In this document: positions 17,553 through 25,393 of the stretch, piece after piece | How positions within the stretch are numbered: the first letter of the stretch is position 1 | Layout of the letters: every line of letters starts with the position of its first letter | NCBI GenBank assembly: GCA_027364735.1 | Contig: DAHXOT010000007.1 | Span: forward strand, 1-64,000 | DNA: 64,000 nt | Direction: 5' to 3' | From: Hydrotalea sp. | GTDB lineage: Bacteria; Bacteroidota; Bacteroidia; Chitinophagales; Chitinophagaceae | Notes under the pieces: generated by a model | The model's input: only the letters and a program-made list of their open reading frames with translations | What the model was told of the DNA's origin: nothing | The model's database searches: none | Made by a program: the position numbers and the translations under genes

Positions 17553-19499
17553 TTACTTGTTTAAAAAAGTATTTAAGCCACATTGCAACCATGCTTTATA
17601 CTCTTTTGCAGATGAAGTGTACCCAATTGGTGTATTTACTACTTGCTCGTTATTGTTTAATATTACATACAAAGGCTGTGTAACCTGATTAAAATTTTCT
17701 GCTTCAAAAGTTGCCCATTTATCTCCAACAGTTACAATATCTTTTTCTTTTCCATCTTTAGTTGTATACGTGAATTGCTGATTTATTGGCAATTTCTCTT
17801 TATCATCTACATACAATGAAACTAAAATAAAGTTGGTTTTAATAAAGGTATAAACCTCGGGCTTTGTCCACACATTTTCTTCCATTTTTCTACAGTTAAC
17901 ACATGCCCAACCAGTAAAATCTATCAATAAAGGTTTATGCTGTTCTTTTGCCATTTGCAATGCCTTTTGGTAATTGTTAATTACATTAGCTTCTAATCCT
18001 TTTTTCATAACATCATTGCCGCCATAAATACTATAATTTAATGGTGGAGGAAAGCCACTTAACAATTGCAAATTTGCATATTGGGTATTGGTAATACCGG
18101 GTAATAAATAAATGGTAAATGCTAAAGCAATAACACCTACCCCTTTTCTACCGGCAGAAATTTTCATTCCTTTATAATCATGCGGCAGGCGAAGTATTCC
18201 AAAGAGATAGGCTGTTAATCCTGCACCCGTAATAATCCAAATGGCAAAAAATATTTCACGCTTAATTAATCCCCAATGCATTACTAAATCGGCATTCGAT
18301 AAAAATTTAAATGCTAATGCTACTTCAATAAAAGCTAATACTTTTTTTACAGTATCTAACCAACCACCCGATTTAGGAATAGCATGTAACCAATTAGGAA
18401 AAACAGCAAATAAAGTAAACGGCAATGCCAATGCAAAACCAAAGCCTGCCAATCCTGCTGTTAATGGCCAAACTCCACCACTAAGTGAGCCTACTAATAA
18501 AGAACCTAAAATTGGACCCGTGCAAGAGAAAGAAACAATTACTAAAGTAAGTGCCATAAAAAAAATTCCGCCTACACTTGTTAATCCGCTTTTAGCATCG
18601 GCTTTACTGGCAATACTACTTGGTAATGTTATTTCAAAATAGCCAAAAAAAGAAATAGAGAACACAATAAAAATGATAAAGAAAATAATATTTAACCAAG
18701 CACTTGTAGAAATATTATTAAATATCTCGGGTTGAACATTGCCTAATAAATGAAAAGGAACACTGGCCAACACATAAATAAGTACAATAAAAATACCATA
18801 TAAAATACCATTTTTGATAGCTTGCCGATGATTAGCAGATCTTTTAGTGAAGAAAGAAACCGTAACCGGAATCATGGGAAATACACATGGGGTAAGCAAT
18901 GCAATTAACCCTCCTAAAAATCCTAAAAAGAAAATAGCCAATAAGCCTTTATTATTTCCCGAAGTAGTTTCAATACCACAATTATTTAGTGGATGAGCAA
19001 CATTGATAGATGCTATTTGAATAGATTGATGATTAGCATTATTTGTAATTCCACCTTCTAAATTTACCTCAAACTTTTTTTCAATTTGCTGAAACTCTTG
19101 CTGCTTACCCACATTTGCCGTAATACTTCCTTTTAAAATGGCCGGTACTTCTCCGCTAATAATTATTTTTTGCTTTACATGTATTACACCTGTATAAACA
19201 GTGGTTTTTTTATTAAAAATAATATCCGATATAACTACTGCAGGTTTATCAAAAATAATATTGCCGCTTAGTTTGGCATTCTCGTAATTGGGAACAAATT
19301 GAATAGATTCCAACCCATCAATATCTTTGTTACTACCATACAAATGCCAACCTGCCGCAATAGATATACCGGCACTTAGCTCATATTCATTATTGCCAAT
19401 TTTTTTTGCATTGATTGTTGTTTGTAACAAACTATCATTTTGAGATAGTGCAGTAAAAACTGTTAGAATTAGTAAAAAGAAAAGAAAAAATTGTTTCAT
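17553..19499 (-). CDS. dsbD: Thiol:disulfide interchange protein, DsbD type
   Basis: Carries electrons from cytoplasmic thioredoxin across the inner membrane to periplasmic thiol proteins. Domain order in 648 residues: signal peptide (1-19), DsbD N-terminal-like beta domain (about 20-150), CcdA-like membrane core (about 185-470) and C-terminal thioredoxin domain (about 495-648). The membrane core has its conserved cysteines in LLTPCVFPMIP (Cys205) and VSFSCTGPILG (Cys326). The thioredoxin domain has active site CVNC (Cys533, Cys536). Downstream of a second N-terminal-domain protein by 9 nt, in one operon with purQ. Confidence 0.95.
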   Translation of the reverse strand: MKQFFLFFLLILTVFTALSQNDSLLQTTINAKKIGNNEYELSAGISIAAGWHLYGSNKDIDGLESIQFVPNYENAKLSGNIIFDKPAVVISDIIFNKKTTVYTGVIHVKQKIIISGEVPAILKGSITANVGKQQEFQQIEKKFEVNLEGGITNNANHQSIQIASINVAHPLNNCGIETTSGNNKGLLAIFFLGFLGGLIALLTPCVFPMIPVTVSFFTKRSANHRQAIKNGILYGIFIVLIYVLASVPFHLLGNVQPEIFNNISTSAWLNIIFFIIFIVFSISFFGYFEITLPSSIASKADAKSGLTSVGGIFFMALTLVIVSFSCTGPILGSLLVGSLSGGVWPLTAGLAGFGFALALPFTLFAVFPNWLHAIPKSGGWLDTVKKVLAFIEVALAFKFLSNADLVMHWGLIKREIFFAIWIITGAGLTAYLFGILRLPHDYKGMKISAGRKGVGVIALAFTIYLLPGITNTQYANLQLLSGFPPPLNYSIYGGNDVMKKGLEANVINNYQKALQMAKEQHKPLLIDFTGWACVNCRKMEENVWTKPEVYTFIKTNFILVSLYVDDKEKLPINQQFTYTTKDGKEKDIVTVGDKWATFEAENFNQVTQPLYVILNNNEQVVNTPIGYTSSAKEYKAWLQCGLNTFLNK

Positions 19500-19508
19500 G
19501 CAATAATA

Positions 19509-19958
19509 TTACTGAACCGTAATTGAAAATGTTTTTTTGGTAGGCGGCAAACATTGTTCATCATTACAAACCATATACGTTATTGTTGCAACAATAGCCG
19601 TTTTTGCTTTAGCTTTTAACTTTATGGGTTGAACAAATTGAACCGAATTAGAATAAAATAAAACTTCCGATTTGAAATTTGGATCGTACACTTTTTCTAA
19701 TTTACCTACTTCTTTTACTTTTCCTTCTACCGTAATTAACGGATTGGGCTTAAAAGTAAATTGTGTTGGTATGGGGCCTTTGCCTGTATTTTGCGAATAA
19801 ATATGCCAAGGTTTTTGTATAGATGCAGTTAGTACAATATCATAATTTCCTTCCGATTTTTTCTTTGCAGCATAAGTAAAACTTACCGGATCTTTCAACT
19901 GTGCATATACACTAAATGACAAAGCTGTACTAATTAATAGAAAAAGAAATTGTTTCAT
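19509..19958 (-). CDS. Secreted DsbD N-terminal-domain-like protein
   Basis: The 149 residues have a signal peptide (MKQFLFLLISTALSFSVYA, cleavage about residue 19) followed by a single domain. That domain resembles the N-terminal part of DsbD: KKPWHIYSQNT-like segment, LEKVYDPNFKSEV, and C-terminal YMVCNDEQCLPP. The two cysteines of CNDEQC are the likely redox pair. It sits 9 nt upstream of dsbD, whose own N-terminal domain lacks a matching CNDEQC motif. The pair may therefore act as a split redox partner; that is inference. Confidence 0.8.
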   Translation of the reverse strand: MKQFLFLLISTALSFSVYAQLKDPVSFTYAAKKKSEGNYDIVLTASIQKPWHIYSQNTGKGPIPTQFTFKPNPLITVEGKVKEVGKLEKVYDPNFKSEVLFYSNSVQFVQPIKLKAKAKTAIVATITYMVCNDEQCLPPTKKTFSITVQ

Positions 19959-19965
19959 TATTTAC

Positions 19966-20625
19966 TTAATTTAATCCTAAAATTTCGAATATTTTTTTTC
20001 CATCCATATTATTTAAAAGCTTGGATGTAGCTCTTTCAGGATGAGGCATCATTCCAAACACATTTCCTTGTTTATTTCTAATTCCTGCAATATTCCTTAC
20101 TGCACCATTGGGATTGTATTTCATATCCACAACACCCAACTCATTGCAATAACGAAAAAGTATTTGATTGTTTGTTTCTAATTCATCTAATACTTTTTCA
20201 CCGGCATAATACCGGCCATCGCCATGTGCAATGGGAATTTTAAGAGCTTGGCTATTATCGGCTTTTATAAAAACATTTTTGCAAGCAAATTGTTGATGCC
20301 CATTTTGCAATAAAACGCCGGGCAACAAATGGCTTTCACATAAAATTTGAAATCCATTACAAACACCTAATACTTTACCACCTTTATTAGCAAAATCTAT
20401 TACGCTTTGCATCATAGGACTAAAACGTGCAATAGCACCACAACGCAGGTAATCGCCATAAGAGAAACCACCCGGCAATACAATACAATCATCGGTAGAA
20501 AACATGCTTATATCTTCATCTTTATGCCAAAGCATAATTACTTCTTTACCTAAATCGTTTTGTAAAGCATCTTGCATGTCTCTATCGCAATTTGAACCGG
20601 GAAATACAACTACGCCAAATTTCAT
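19966..20625 (-). CDS. purQ: Phosphoribosylformylglycinamidine synthase subunit PurQ
   Basis: Glutaminase subunit of the FGAM synthase complex in purine synthesis (with PurL and PurS, not in the window). The 219 residues show the PurQ opening FGVVVFPGSNCDRDM, LPGGFSYGDYLRCGAIA, nucleophile Cys89 in LGVCNGFQIL, and MPHPERA for the His/Glu pair. Only 7 nt separate it from the following DsbD-like gene, so transcription of purQ and the thiol genes is probably shared. A -7 box lies upstream at 20704-20711. Confidence 0.98.
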   Translation of the reverse strand: MKFGVVVFPGSNCDRDMQDALQNDLGKEVIMLWHKDEDISMFSTDDCIVLPGGFSYGDYLRCGAIARFSPMMQSVIDFANKGGKVLGVCNGFQILCESHLLPGVLLQNGHQQFACKNVFIKADNSQALKIPIAHGDGRYYAGEKVLDELETNNQILFRYCNELGVVDMKYNPNGAVRNIAGIRNKQGNVFGMMPHPERATSKLLNNMDGKKIFEILGLN

Positions 20626-20703
20626 ATTTAAAATCTTAAAAGTGTAAAAGTAAAAGTAGATTCAACTATCATGTGTATTGATTATCACACACCATTAAAG
20701 CGG

Positions 20704-20711
20704 CAAAGATA
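20704..20711 (-). promoter_or_regulatory. Probable purQ operon -7 box (TATCTTTG)
   Basis: Minus-strand TATCTTTG fits TAnnTTTG. It is about 78 nt before the purQ ATG, leaving a leader of about 70 nt. No -33 match was found. Confidence 0.45.
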
Positions 20712-20734
20712 AAATGAGAAATGAGAATTACTTT

Positions 20735-21718
20735 TTAAATTTTGATGAGCTGTAAGTTATTGTGGATAATAATTACTACAACTATCCAAAAAAAGAAATT
20801 AGGAAACCACAATTTTTTTGGTACAGAAAAGAAATTGGCAATAAACGCCGAAAGTGGAATAATCCATAAAAAGGCCGCTTGTATGCCTGCATTTTGAAAG
20901 ATAAAAGGGATAGGAATAAGTATGCATAAAAGCACAAACATTACGCTCCAGTTCTTTCTAATTTGAATAATCATTCTATTGTTTACCGGCATCCACTGAA
21001 TAAACCCTAATAGCAGTAAAATAAACAAAATGCCAGCTTCAATTGCTGTCCATATATCAAACTGTTTTAAAGGAATATTCCCTTGTAAGTCGGGTAAAAA
21101 ATGAAATAACATATTCCAATTATCGGTTAAAAACAATACAGAAAATAAAATATAATATGGGATAATTATACCGGTAATTAATACCAGCCATTCAGAAAAC
21201 CGAAATGGACGTACCACCGCTAAAGCAAATAAAGCTATAAGAATTAATATAGCGGTAGGATGATAACAAAGTATGGTAATGCCTATAATTAACCCTATAT
21301 TAAACAATAAGGTTTTAGGCGATACATTATTATATAAGCGAATTAATTTTAAAAAGATCCAAATAACGAAAGTGTTGGCAATCATTGCAGGGGTTAAGCT
21401 GCACCATTGCGGAATAAAGGAAGATAATAAAATGTAGGTCATAGCCACGGTATAATCTGCACTGTAAAACATTTTAGCATCGTTCAATGCAATATTTAAT
21501 CTAATAGCTTGTATTAAAAGTAAAATGCAATAAATAATAAAAATGAAATTAGTATTTAAATATTGTGTGTATTTACTTAAAAGATATGACAATACACCAT
21601 CATCATCACTAACTACCACCTGCGAAGTTGCAAAGAAGAAGTGCGTATGTACTAATACACATAAAATTATTAAAGCTATAATAGCTGCAATTGACTTATC
21701 TCTATAAAATGTTACCAC
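20735..21718 (-). CDS. Polytopic membrane protein, DUF6427-like
   Basis: The 327 residues contain about nine hydrophobic segments in pairs. Short polar loops include DNWNMLFHFLPDLQGNIPLK. A TVAMTYILLSSFIPQWCSLTPAMIANTF-type region (about 89-116) resembles the Bacteroidota DUF6427 family, often located beside purine-synthesis genes. No catalytic motif is visible. It follows the 513-residue secreted protein by 14 nt and is likely cotranscribed with it. Family recall is moderate; function unknown. Confidence 0.6.
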   Translation of the reverse strand: MVTFYRDKSIAAIIALIILCVLVHTHFFFATSQVVVSDDDGVLSYLLSKYTQYLNTNFIFIIYCILLLIQAIRLNIALNDAKMFYSADYTVAMTYILLSSFIPQWCSLTPAMIANTFVIWIFLKLIRLYNNVSPKTLLFNIGLIIGITILCYHPTAILILIALFALAVVRPFRFSEWLVLITGIIIPYYILFSVLFLTDNWNMLFHFLPDLQGNIPLKQFDIWTAIEAGILFILLLLGFIQWMPVNNRMIIQIRKNWSVMFVLLCILIPIPFIFQNAGIQAAFLWIIPLSAFIANFFSVPKKLWFPNFFFWIVVVIIIHNNLQLIKI

Positions 21719-21732
21719 TAAATTTATCTTTA

Positions 21733-23271
21733 TTATAATTCAATCCTTGCAAAACAAATATAATTTCTATACATACAAGGCACAATAAATTGCCTTGCAC
21801 TTACTTGTTTTAATTGATGCGGCATAAATTCATATCCTCTATCTAAATTTTTTAAAGTGGGCGTTTTATCTACTTCACCATCGGGTGTAATACTTAAATC
21901 GGTGATAAGGTTTTGCCTTCTTTCCATAGTATTAAATAAGAAATGAAGCATATCGCCGGTATTAACTAATCCATACCCAATATACATATCTGTTATATCA
22001 TCATACTGATCTTTCTTAATAATATTTCCCCATTCTACTTTACAATCGGGGGTAACGGATAAAACAGCAATATTTTTGGCATAATAGCCTCTATTATTTC
22101 CATATCCATATCCAAATCTCGACCAAGGATAATCGCCTAAGAAAGGAGAATAACCATAATTATAATATCCCAAACCAAATCCAAATGGCGAAAGCCCAAA
22201 TGGATTCATTAAAAAATTATTATCAAAATTGTTTCCATTAGATGTAGTATAAACCAATTCGGCACCAATAATAAATCCGCCATTATGCAGCATAATTATA
22301 TTTTGCAAAAAATAATTATTAAAAGCACCTTTAATAGAGCCATCACCTCTTGCATCGGAACGAAGCTGATCGTTAAATAGAATATTATTGGAAACCAAAG
22401 TCTGTTTAGTAGCAACATCCCATAAACAAGCATATAATCCATCTATATTACCACGATGCTGACCACTAAAAAAAGAAGTAATCAAATAATGTTTATTGTA
22501 ATTATCAACTTTTACTCTAATATCTTTTAAATAGATATTGGTGATATTTAAGTTATAAACCGAAATCGAATCGTTTAACTCGGGTTTAGTAATCAGTATT
22601 GCACTATTAATATTATTGTTTTGGTAAGTAGCTGCTTTTATAAATGCAACATTGCCATCATTATCTACTTGAAATTCGGTAAGAAAACTTTTTTGACCTT
22701 CCTCCATATTAACCGTTATTTTCGATTTATGTAAAGGCTTTAAAAATTTATCTAATAAAATTGTAGTAATTCCCTTAGCTGTTTGGTTTTTCCCATTAAT
22801 TTTAAACAACAAAATTTTTTCTTTATTCTCGCTACTCACCACACTATAAATTTTATTACTCGAATTATAGCCAATTTTCGTAGTATCTAATACAACCATT
22901 TCGTCAACTACTTTACCATCGCCATTAAATTTTAGTGCAGAACAATATACAATATCTCTTTTTTGATATTGAAATATCATATAAAAAAAGTTGGCATAAC
23001 TAATAAAATCGGCATCATAAATTCTTTCATGAAAATTATCAAGCTGAACTTTATTTTTCAATTTCATATTTGCATCGTACACATTAAAAAAGTGCAAATC
23101 CCGATAGTTTTTATACACAACAAAATTGTTCTCCACCTTTCCAATTATTTCAAAATTAATGTTACGAGGTTCTTCTCTGTCGGGTTCAGAATAAACTATT
23201 TGCTGTGCATATAATGATGCATTATATGCAACCAAAGTAAGCAACAGCAGAAATAATATTCTTTTAATCAT
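21733..23271 (-). CDS. Secreted protein of unknown function with a Gly/Tyr-rich insert
   Basis: I do not recognise the family. The start at 23271 gives 513 residues beginning MIKRILFLLLLTLVAYNASLYA, a clear signal peptide; the frame extends 7 codons further. Repeated short beta-strand patterns (VVYKNYRDLHFFNVYDANMK, ILLFKINGKN, IAVLSVTPDCKVEWG) suggest a beta-propeller-like fold. Around residues 350-400 there is a low-complexity insert of Gly, Tyr, Phe and Asn with FGLSPFGFGLGYYNYGYSPF. A -7 box (TACATTTG) is at 23290-23297, giving a leader of about 12 nt. Confidence 0.7.
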   Translation of the reverse strand: MIKRILFLLLLTLVAYNASLYAQQIVYSEPDREEPRNINFEIIGKVENNFVVYKNYRDLHFFNVYDANMKLKNKVQLDNFHERIYDADFISYANFFYMIFQYQKRDIVYCSALKFNGDGKVVDEMVVLDTTKIGYNSSNKIYSVVSSENKEKILLFKINGKNQTAKGITTILLDKFLKPLHKSKITVNMEEGQKSFLTEFQVDNDGNVAFIKAATYQNNNINSAILITKPELNDSISVYNLNITNIYLKDIRVKVDNYNKHYLITSFFSGQHRGNIDGLYACLWDVATKQTLVSNNILFNDQLRSDARGDGSIKGAFNNYFLQNIIMLHNGGFIIGAELVYTTSNGNNFDNNFLMNPFGLSPFGFGLGYYNYGYSPFLGDYPWSRFGYGYGNNRGYYAKNIAVLSVTPDCKVEWGNIIKKDQYDDITDMYIGYGLVNTGDMLHFLFNTMERRQNLITDLSITPDGEVDKTPTLKNLDRGYEFMPHQLKQVSARQFIVPCMYRNYICFARIEL

Positions 23272-23289
23272 AAAGCATATTTTACTTTT

Positions 23290-23297
23290 CAAATGTA
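23290..23297 (-). promoter_or_regulatory. Probable -7 box (TACATTTG) for the secreted-protein gene
   Basis: Minus-strand TACATTTG fits TAnnTTTG and lies 18 nt before the ATG at 23271. This favours the shorter, signal-peptide start over the start at 23292, which would overlap the promoter. Confidence 0.45.
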
Positions 23298-23350
23298 CAA
23301 GTTAAACCGTAACCTAACCTTTAAGTAAATTTTAAAATTCTTTAATCAGT

Positions 23351-24289
23351 TTAATTAATGGGAATAATTTGTGCTTTTTTGTTTTTCTTAATTTTTTCAG
23401 GAAGGTTTTCTACAATAATATGCTTTAAACTTTCTATTAATCTGCGCTTTACAAAGGTTCTATGTACAACCAAACTTACTTCCCGAACAGGTATAGGATG
23501 TTTAAAATTTCGTAACTGAGCAATTTGTTTTGGCAACATATCCATAGTAGCTAATTCGGGCAAAACAGTTATTCCTCCGTATAAATCAACCATCTTTCTT
23601 AATGTTTCCAAGTTACCTGCCTCATAATCTATAGATGCTTCTTGATGCTGTTTTTCCAAAAGCTGACATAAGTATAATATTTGAGATCTAAAACAATGCC
23701 CTTCTTCCAATAGCCATAATTTTTTAGGGTCAATATCTTTGGGCAAAATGTATTGCTTTTTATATATTTCGTTTGTTTTAGAAATGTAGGCTATCATTTC
23801 TTCATAAAAAAGTGGTTCTTCTTCAATTCCATTTTCATTTAATGGTGTAACCAAAATACCCGCATCTATTTTCCCTTCTTTAAGATGCGTAATTAAATTG
23901 CTTGTAGTTAGCTCATTAATTTGCAATTTTATTTGTGGATATTTTTTTGTAAACGTATGGATGAATAAGGGCAATAAATAAGGAGCTAATGTGGGAATAA
24001 TTCCTAATTTAAATTCTCCTTTAACTATTCCTTTTTTTGATTGAATAATTTCGGTGAGTGCATCTCTTTCTGCTATTATTTTTCTTGCTTGTTCTATTAT
24101 TTCAGATCCTTGTTCGGCAGGTATAACCGGTTGCTTACTTCTATCAAATATTTTAAATCCAAGTTCTTCTTCTAACTTTTGAATTTGCATGCTTAATGTA
24201 GGCTGAGTAACAAAACAAGATGCTGCTGCTTCTGCAAAGTGTCTGTATTTATCAACCGCAATAACATATTCCAGTTGAGTGAGTGTCAT
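23351..24289 (-). CDS. oxyR: LysR-family regulator, OxyR-like
   Basis: The 312-residue protein has an N-terminal winged helix-turn-helix (1-60: MTLTQLEYVIAVDKYRHFAEAA, split as TLTQLEYVIAVDKYRHF then VTQPTLSMQIQKLEEELG). A LysR effector domain follows from about 90 (FKLGIIPTLAPYLLPLF). The EEGHCFRSQILYLCQL segment (about 196-211) holds two cysteines spaced like the peroxide-sensing pair of OxyR proteins. No katA, ahpC or dps adjoins it, so the peroxide role rests on sequence resemblance only. A promoter candidate lies upstream within the ldcA 3' region. Confidence 0.82.
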   Translation of the reverse strand: MTLTQLEYVIAVDKYRHFAEAAASCFVTQPTLSMQIQKLEEELGFKIFDRSKQPVIPAEQGSEIIEQARKIIAERDALTEIIQSKKGIVKGEFKLGIIPTLAPYLLPLFIHTFTKKYPQIKLQINELTTSNLITHLKEGKIDAGILVTPLNENGIEEEPLFYEEMIAYISKTNEIYKKQYILPKDIDPKKLWLLEEGHCFRSQILYLCQLLEKQHQEASIDYEAGNLETLRKMVDLYGGITVLPELATMDMLPKQIAQLRNFKHPIPVREVSLVVHRTFVKRRLIESLKHIIVENLPEKIKKNKKAQIIPIN

Positions 24290-24315
24290 CTAAATAGTTT
24301 TTAGTAATATAAATA

Positions 24316-24347
24316 CAAAACTAATCGATTCAATTTATTTCTTTCAA
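24316..24347 (-). promoter_or_regulatory. Probable oxyR-like gene promoter
   Basis: Minus-strand TAGTTTTG (24316-24323) matches TAnnTTTG, with a TTG at 24345-24347 in the -33 position at reasonable spacing. It overlaps the end of ldcA and lies about 27 nt before the ATG. Confidence 0.45.
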
Positions 24348-25241
24348 TTGTACTTGTTTATTGGTAACGGTTAACTGATATTGTACTCCAACTTTTAACG
24401 CCATATTAGTCTTTTCATGACTTACCGGAAAGTTAAAACATACAGGGTAATTATATTCTTCAACATGCTGCTTAATAATAGTATATACCTCTTCACCAAA
24501 TGGAATAGTGGTATCTTTCATTTCAGAAAATCCGCCAATAATAAGTGCTGCAAGATGTTTGAGCATTCCATTTCTTTTCAATTGCAAAAACATTCTATCT
24601 ACATTATAAATGTATTCGCCAACATCTTCTACAAATAAAATTTTATTTTTAGTTTGATAGGAAGATGTAGTTCCTATTAAATGGGCGATAATGGCCAAAT
24701 TCCCTCCTATTAACGCTCCAACAGCTTTGCCATTTCGGTTTAACGAATGAATGGCTGTTTTATAATTTATCGGCTTCCCTTCCAATGCTTTTTTCATTGA
24801 TAAAATAGAAGGTTGCTCAAAGCCTCCATCGTTAAAAGCATTCACCATAGGTGCATGTAATGTAGCAATCTTTATACGCTGATTGATATGAGCATGCAAA
24901 ACGGTTACATCACTAAACCCTATTATCCATTTCGGTTTTTTTGCAAACTTTTTAAAATCAACTTTATCTATAATTCTGGTTAATCCATACCCTCCACGTC
25001 CACATAAAATTGCCTGTACAGAATCATCATCTAACATTTGCTGAAAATCGGTTAAACGTTCCTCATCTGTTCCGGAAAAATAATGAAATTGATTGCCTAA
25101 AGTGTTACCCACCTTCACTTTAAACCCCCATTCTTGCAATGTTTTAATGCAAATAACTGCATTTTCGTATGGTATATAACCCGAAGGACAAACAATAGCT
25201 ATTGTATCATTCTTTTTTAAATATGGAGGAATAACAATCAT
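24330..25241 (-). CDS. ldcA: LD-carboxypeptidase, peptidase family S66
   Basis: Cytoplasmic enzyme that trims the terminal D-alanine from muropeptide tetrapeptides during cell-wall recycling. The 303 residues include IAIVCPSGYI, the GRGGYGLTRII segment, and the nucleophile motif GFSDVT (Ser110). The Glu-containing FVEDVGEYIYNVDRM (about 205-219) and His in FPVSHEKTNMAL (about 278) complete the Ser-His-Glu triad. A single gene, divergent from metG. Confidence 0.95.
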   Translation of the reverse strand: MIVIPPYLKKNDTIAIVCPSGYIPYENAVICIKTLQEWGFKVKVGNTLGNQFHYFSGTDEERLTDFQQMLDDDSVQAILCGRGGYGLTRIIDKVDFKKFAKKPKWIIGFSDVTVLHAHINQRIKIATLHAPMVNAFNDGGFEQPSILSMKKALEGKPINYKTAIHSLNRNGKAVGALIGGNLAIIAHLIGTTSSYQTKNKILFVEDVGEYIYNVDRMFLQLKRNGMLKHLAALIIGGFSEMKDTTIPFGEEVYTIIKQHVEEYNYPVCFNFPVSHEKTNMALKVGVQYQLTVTNKQVQLKEIN

Positions 25242-25302
25242 ACCACAATATTATTTAAATTATAGTTACGATTATTGAAATGAGTCATTTCCTTCATTTA
25301 CT

Positions 25303-25310
25303 TACTTTTG
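25303..25310 (+). promoter_or_regulatory. Possible metG -7 box (TACTTTTG)
   Basis: TACTTTTG fits TAnnTTTG and lies 84 nt upstream of the metG ATG. It is followed by the dispersed GTACAAGTGTGC repeat, which would then lie in the leader. Confidence 0.35.
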
Positions 25311-25338
25311 CACTCTTCTTGCCGCAACATTTGCTTAC

Positions 25339-25362
25339 GTACAAGTGTGCAACGCAACGAAG
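25339..25362 (+). repeat. Dispersed GTACAAGTGTGC repeat, copy 1 (metG leader)
   Basis: GTACAAGTGTGCAACGCAAC and the next few bases recur, with one G/A difference in the core, at 35799-35820. In both places it is intergenic and upstream of genes. See copy 2, where a hairpin is clearer. Confidence 0.6.
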
Positions 25363-25393
25363 ATGAGTTAAGATTTAAAAGCAGATAACAAAA

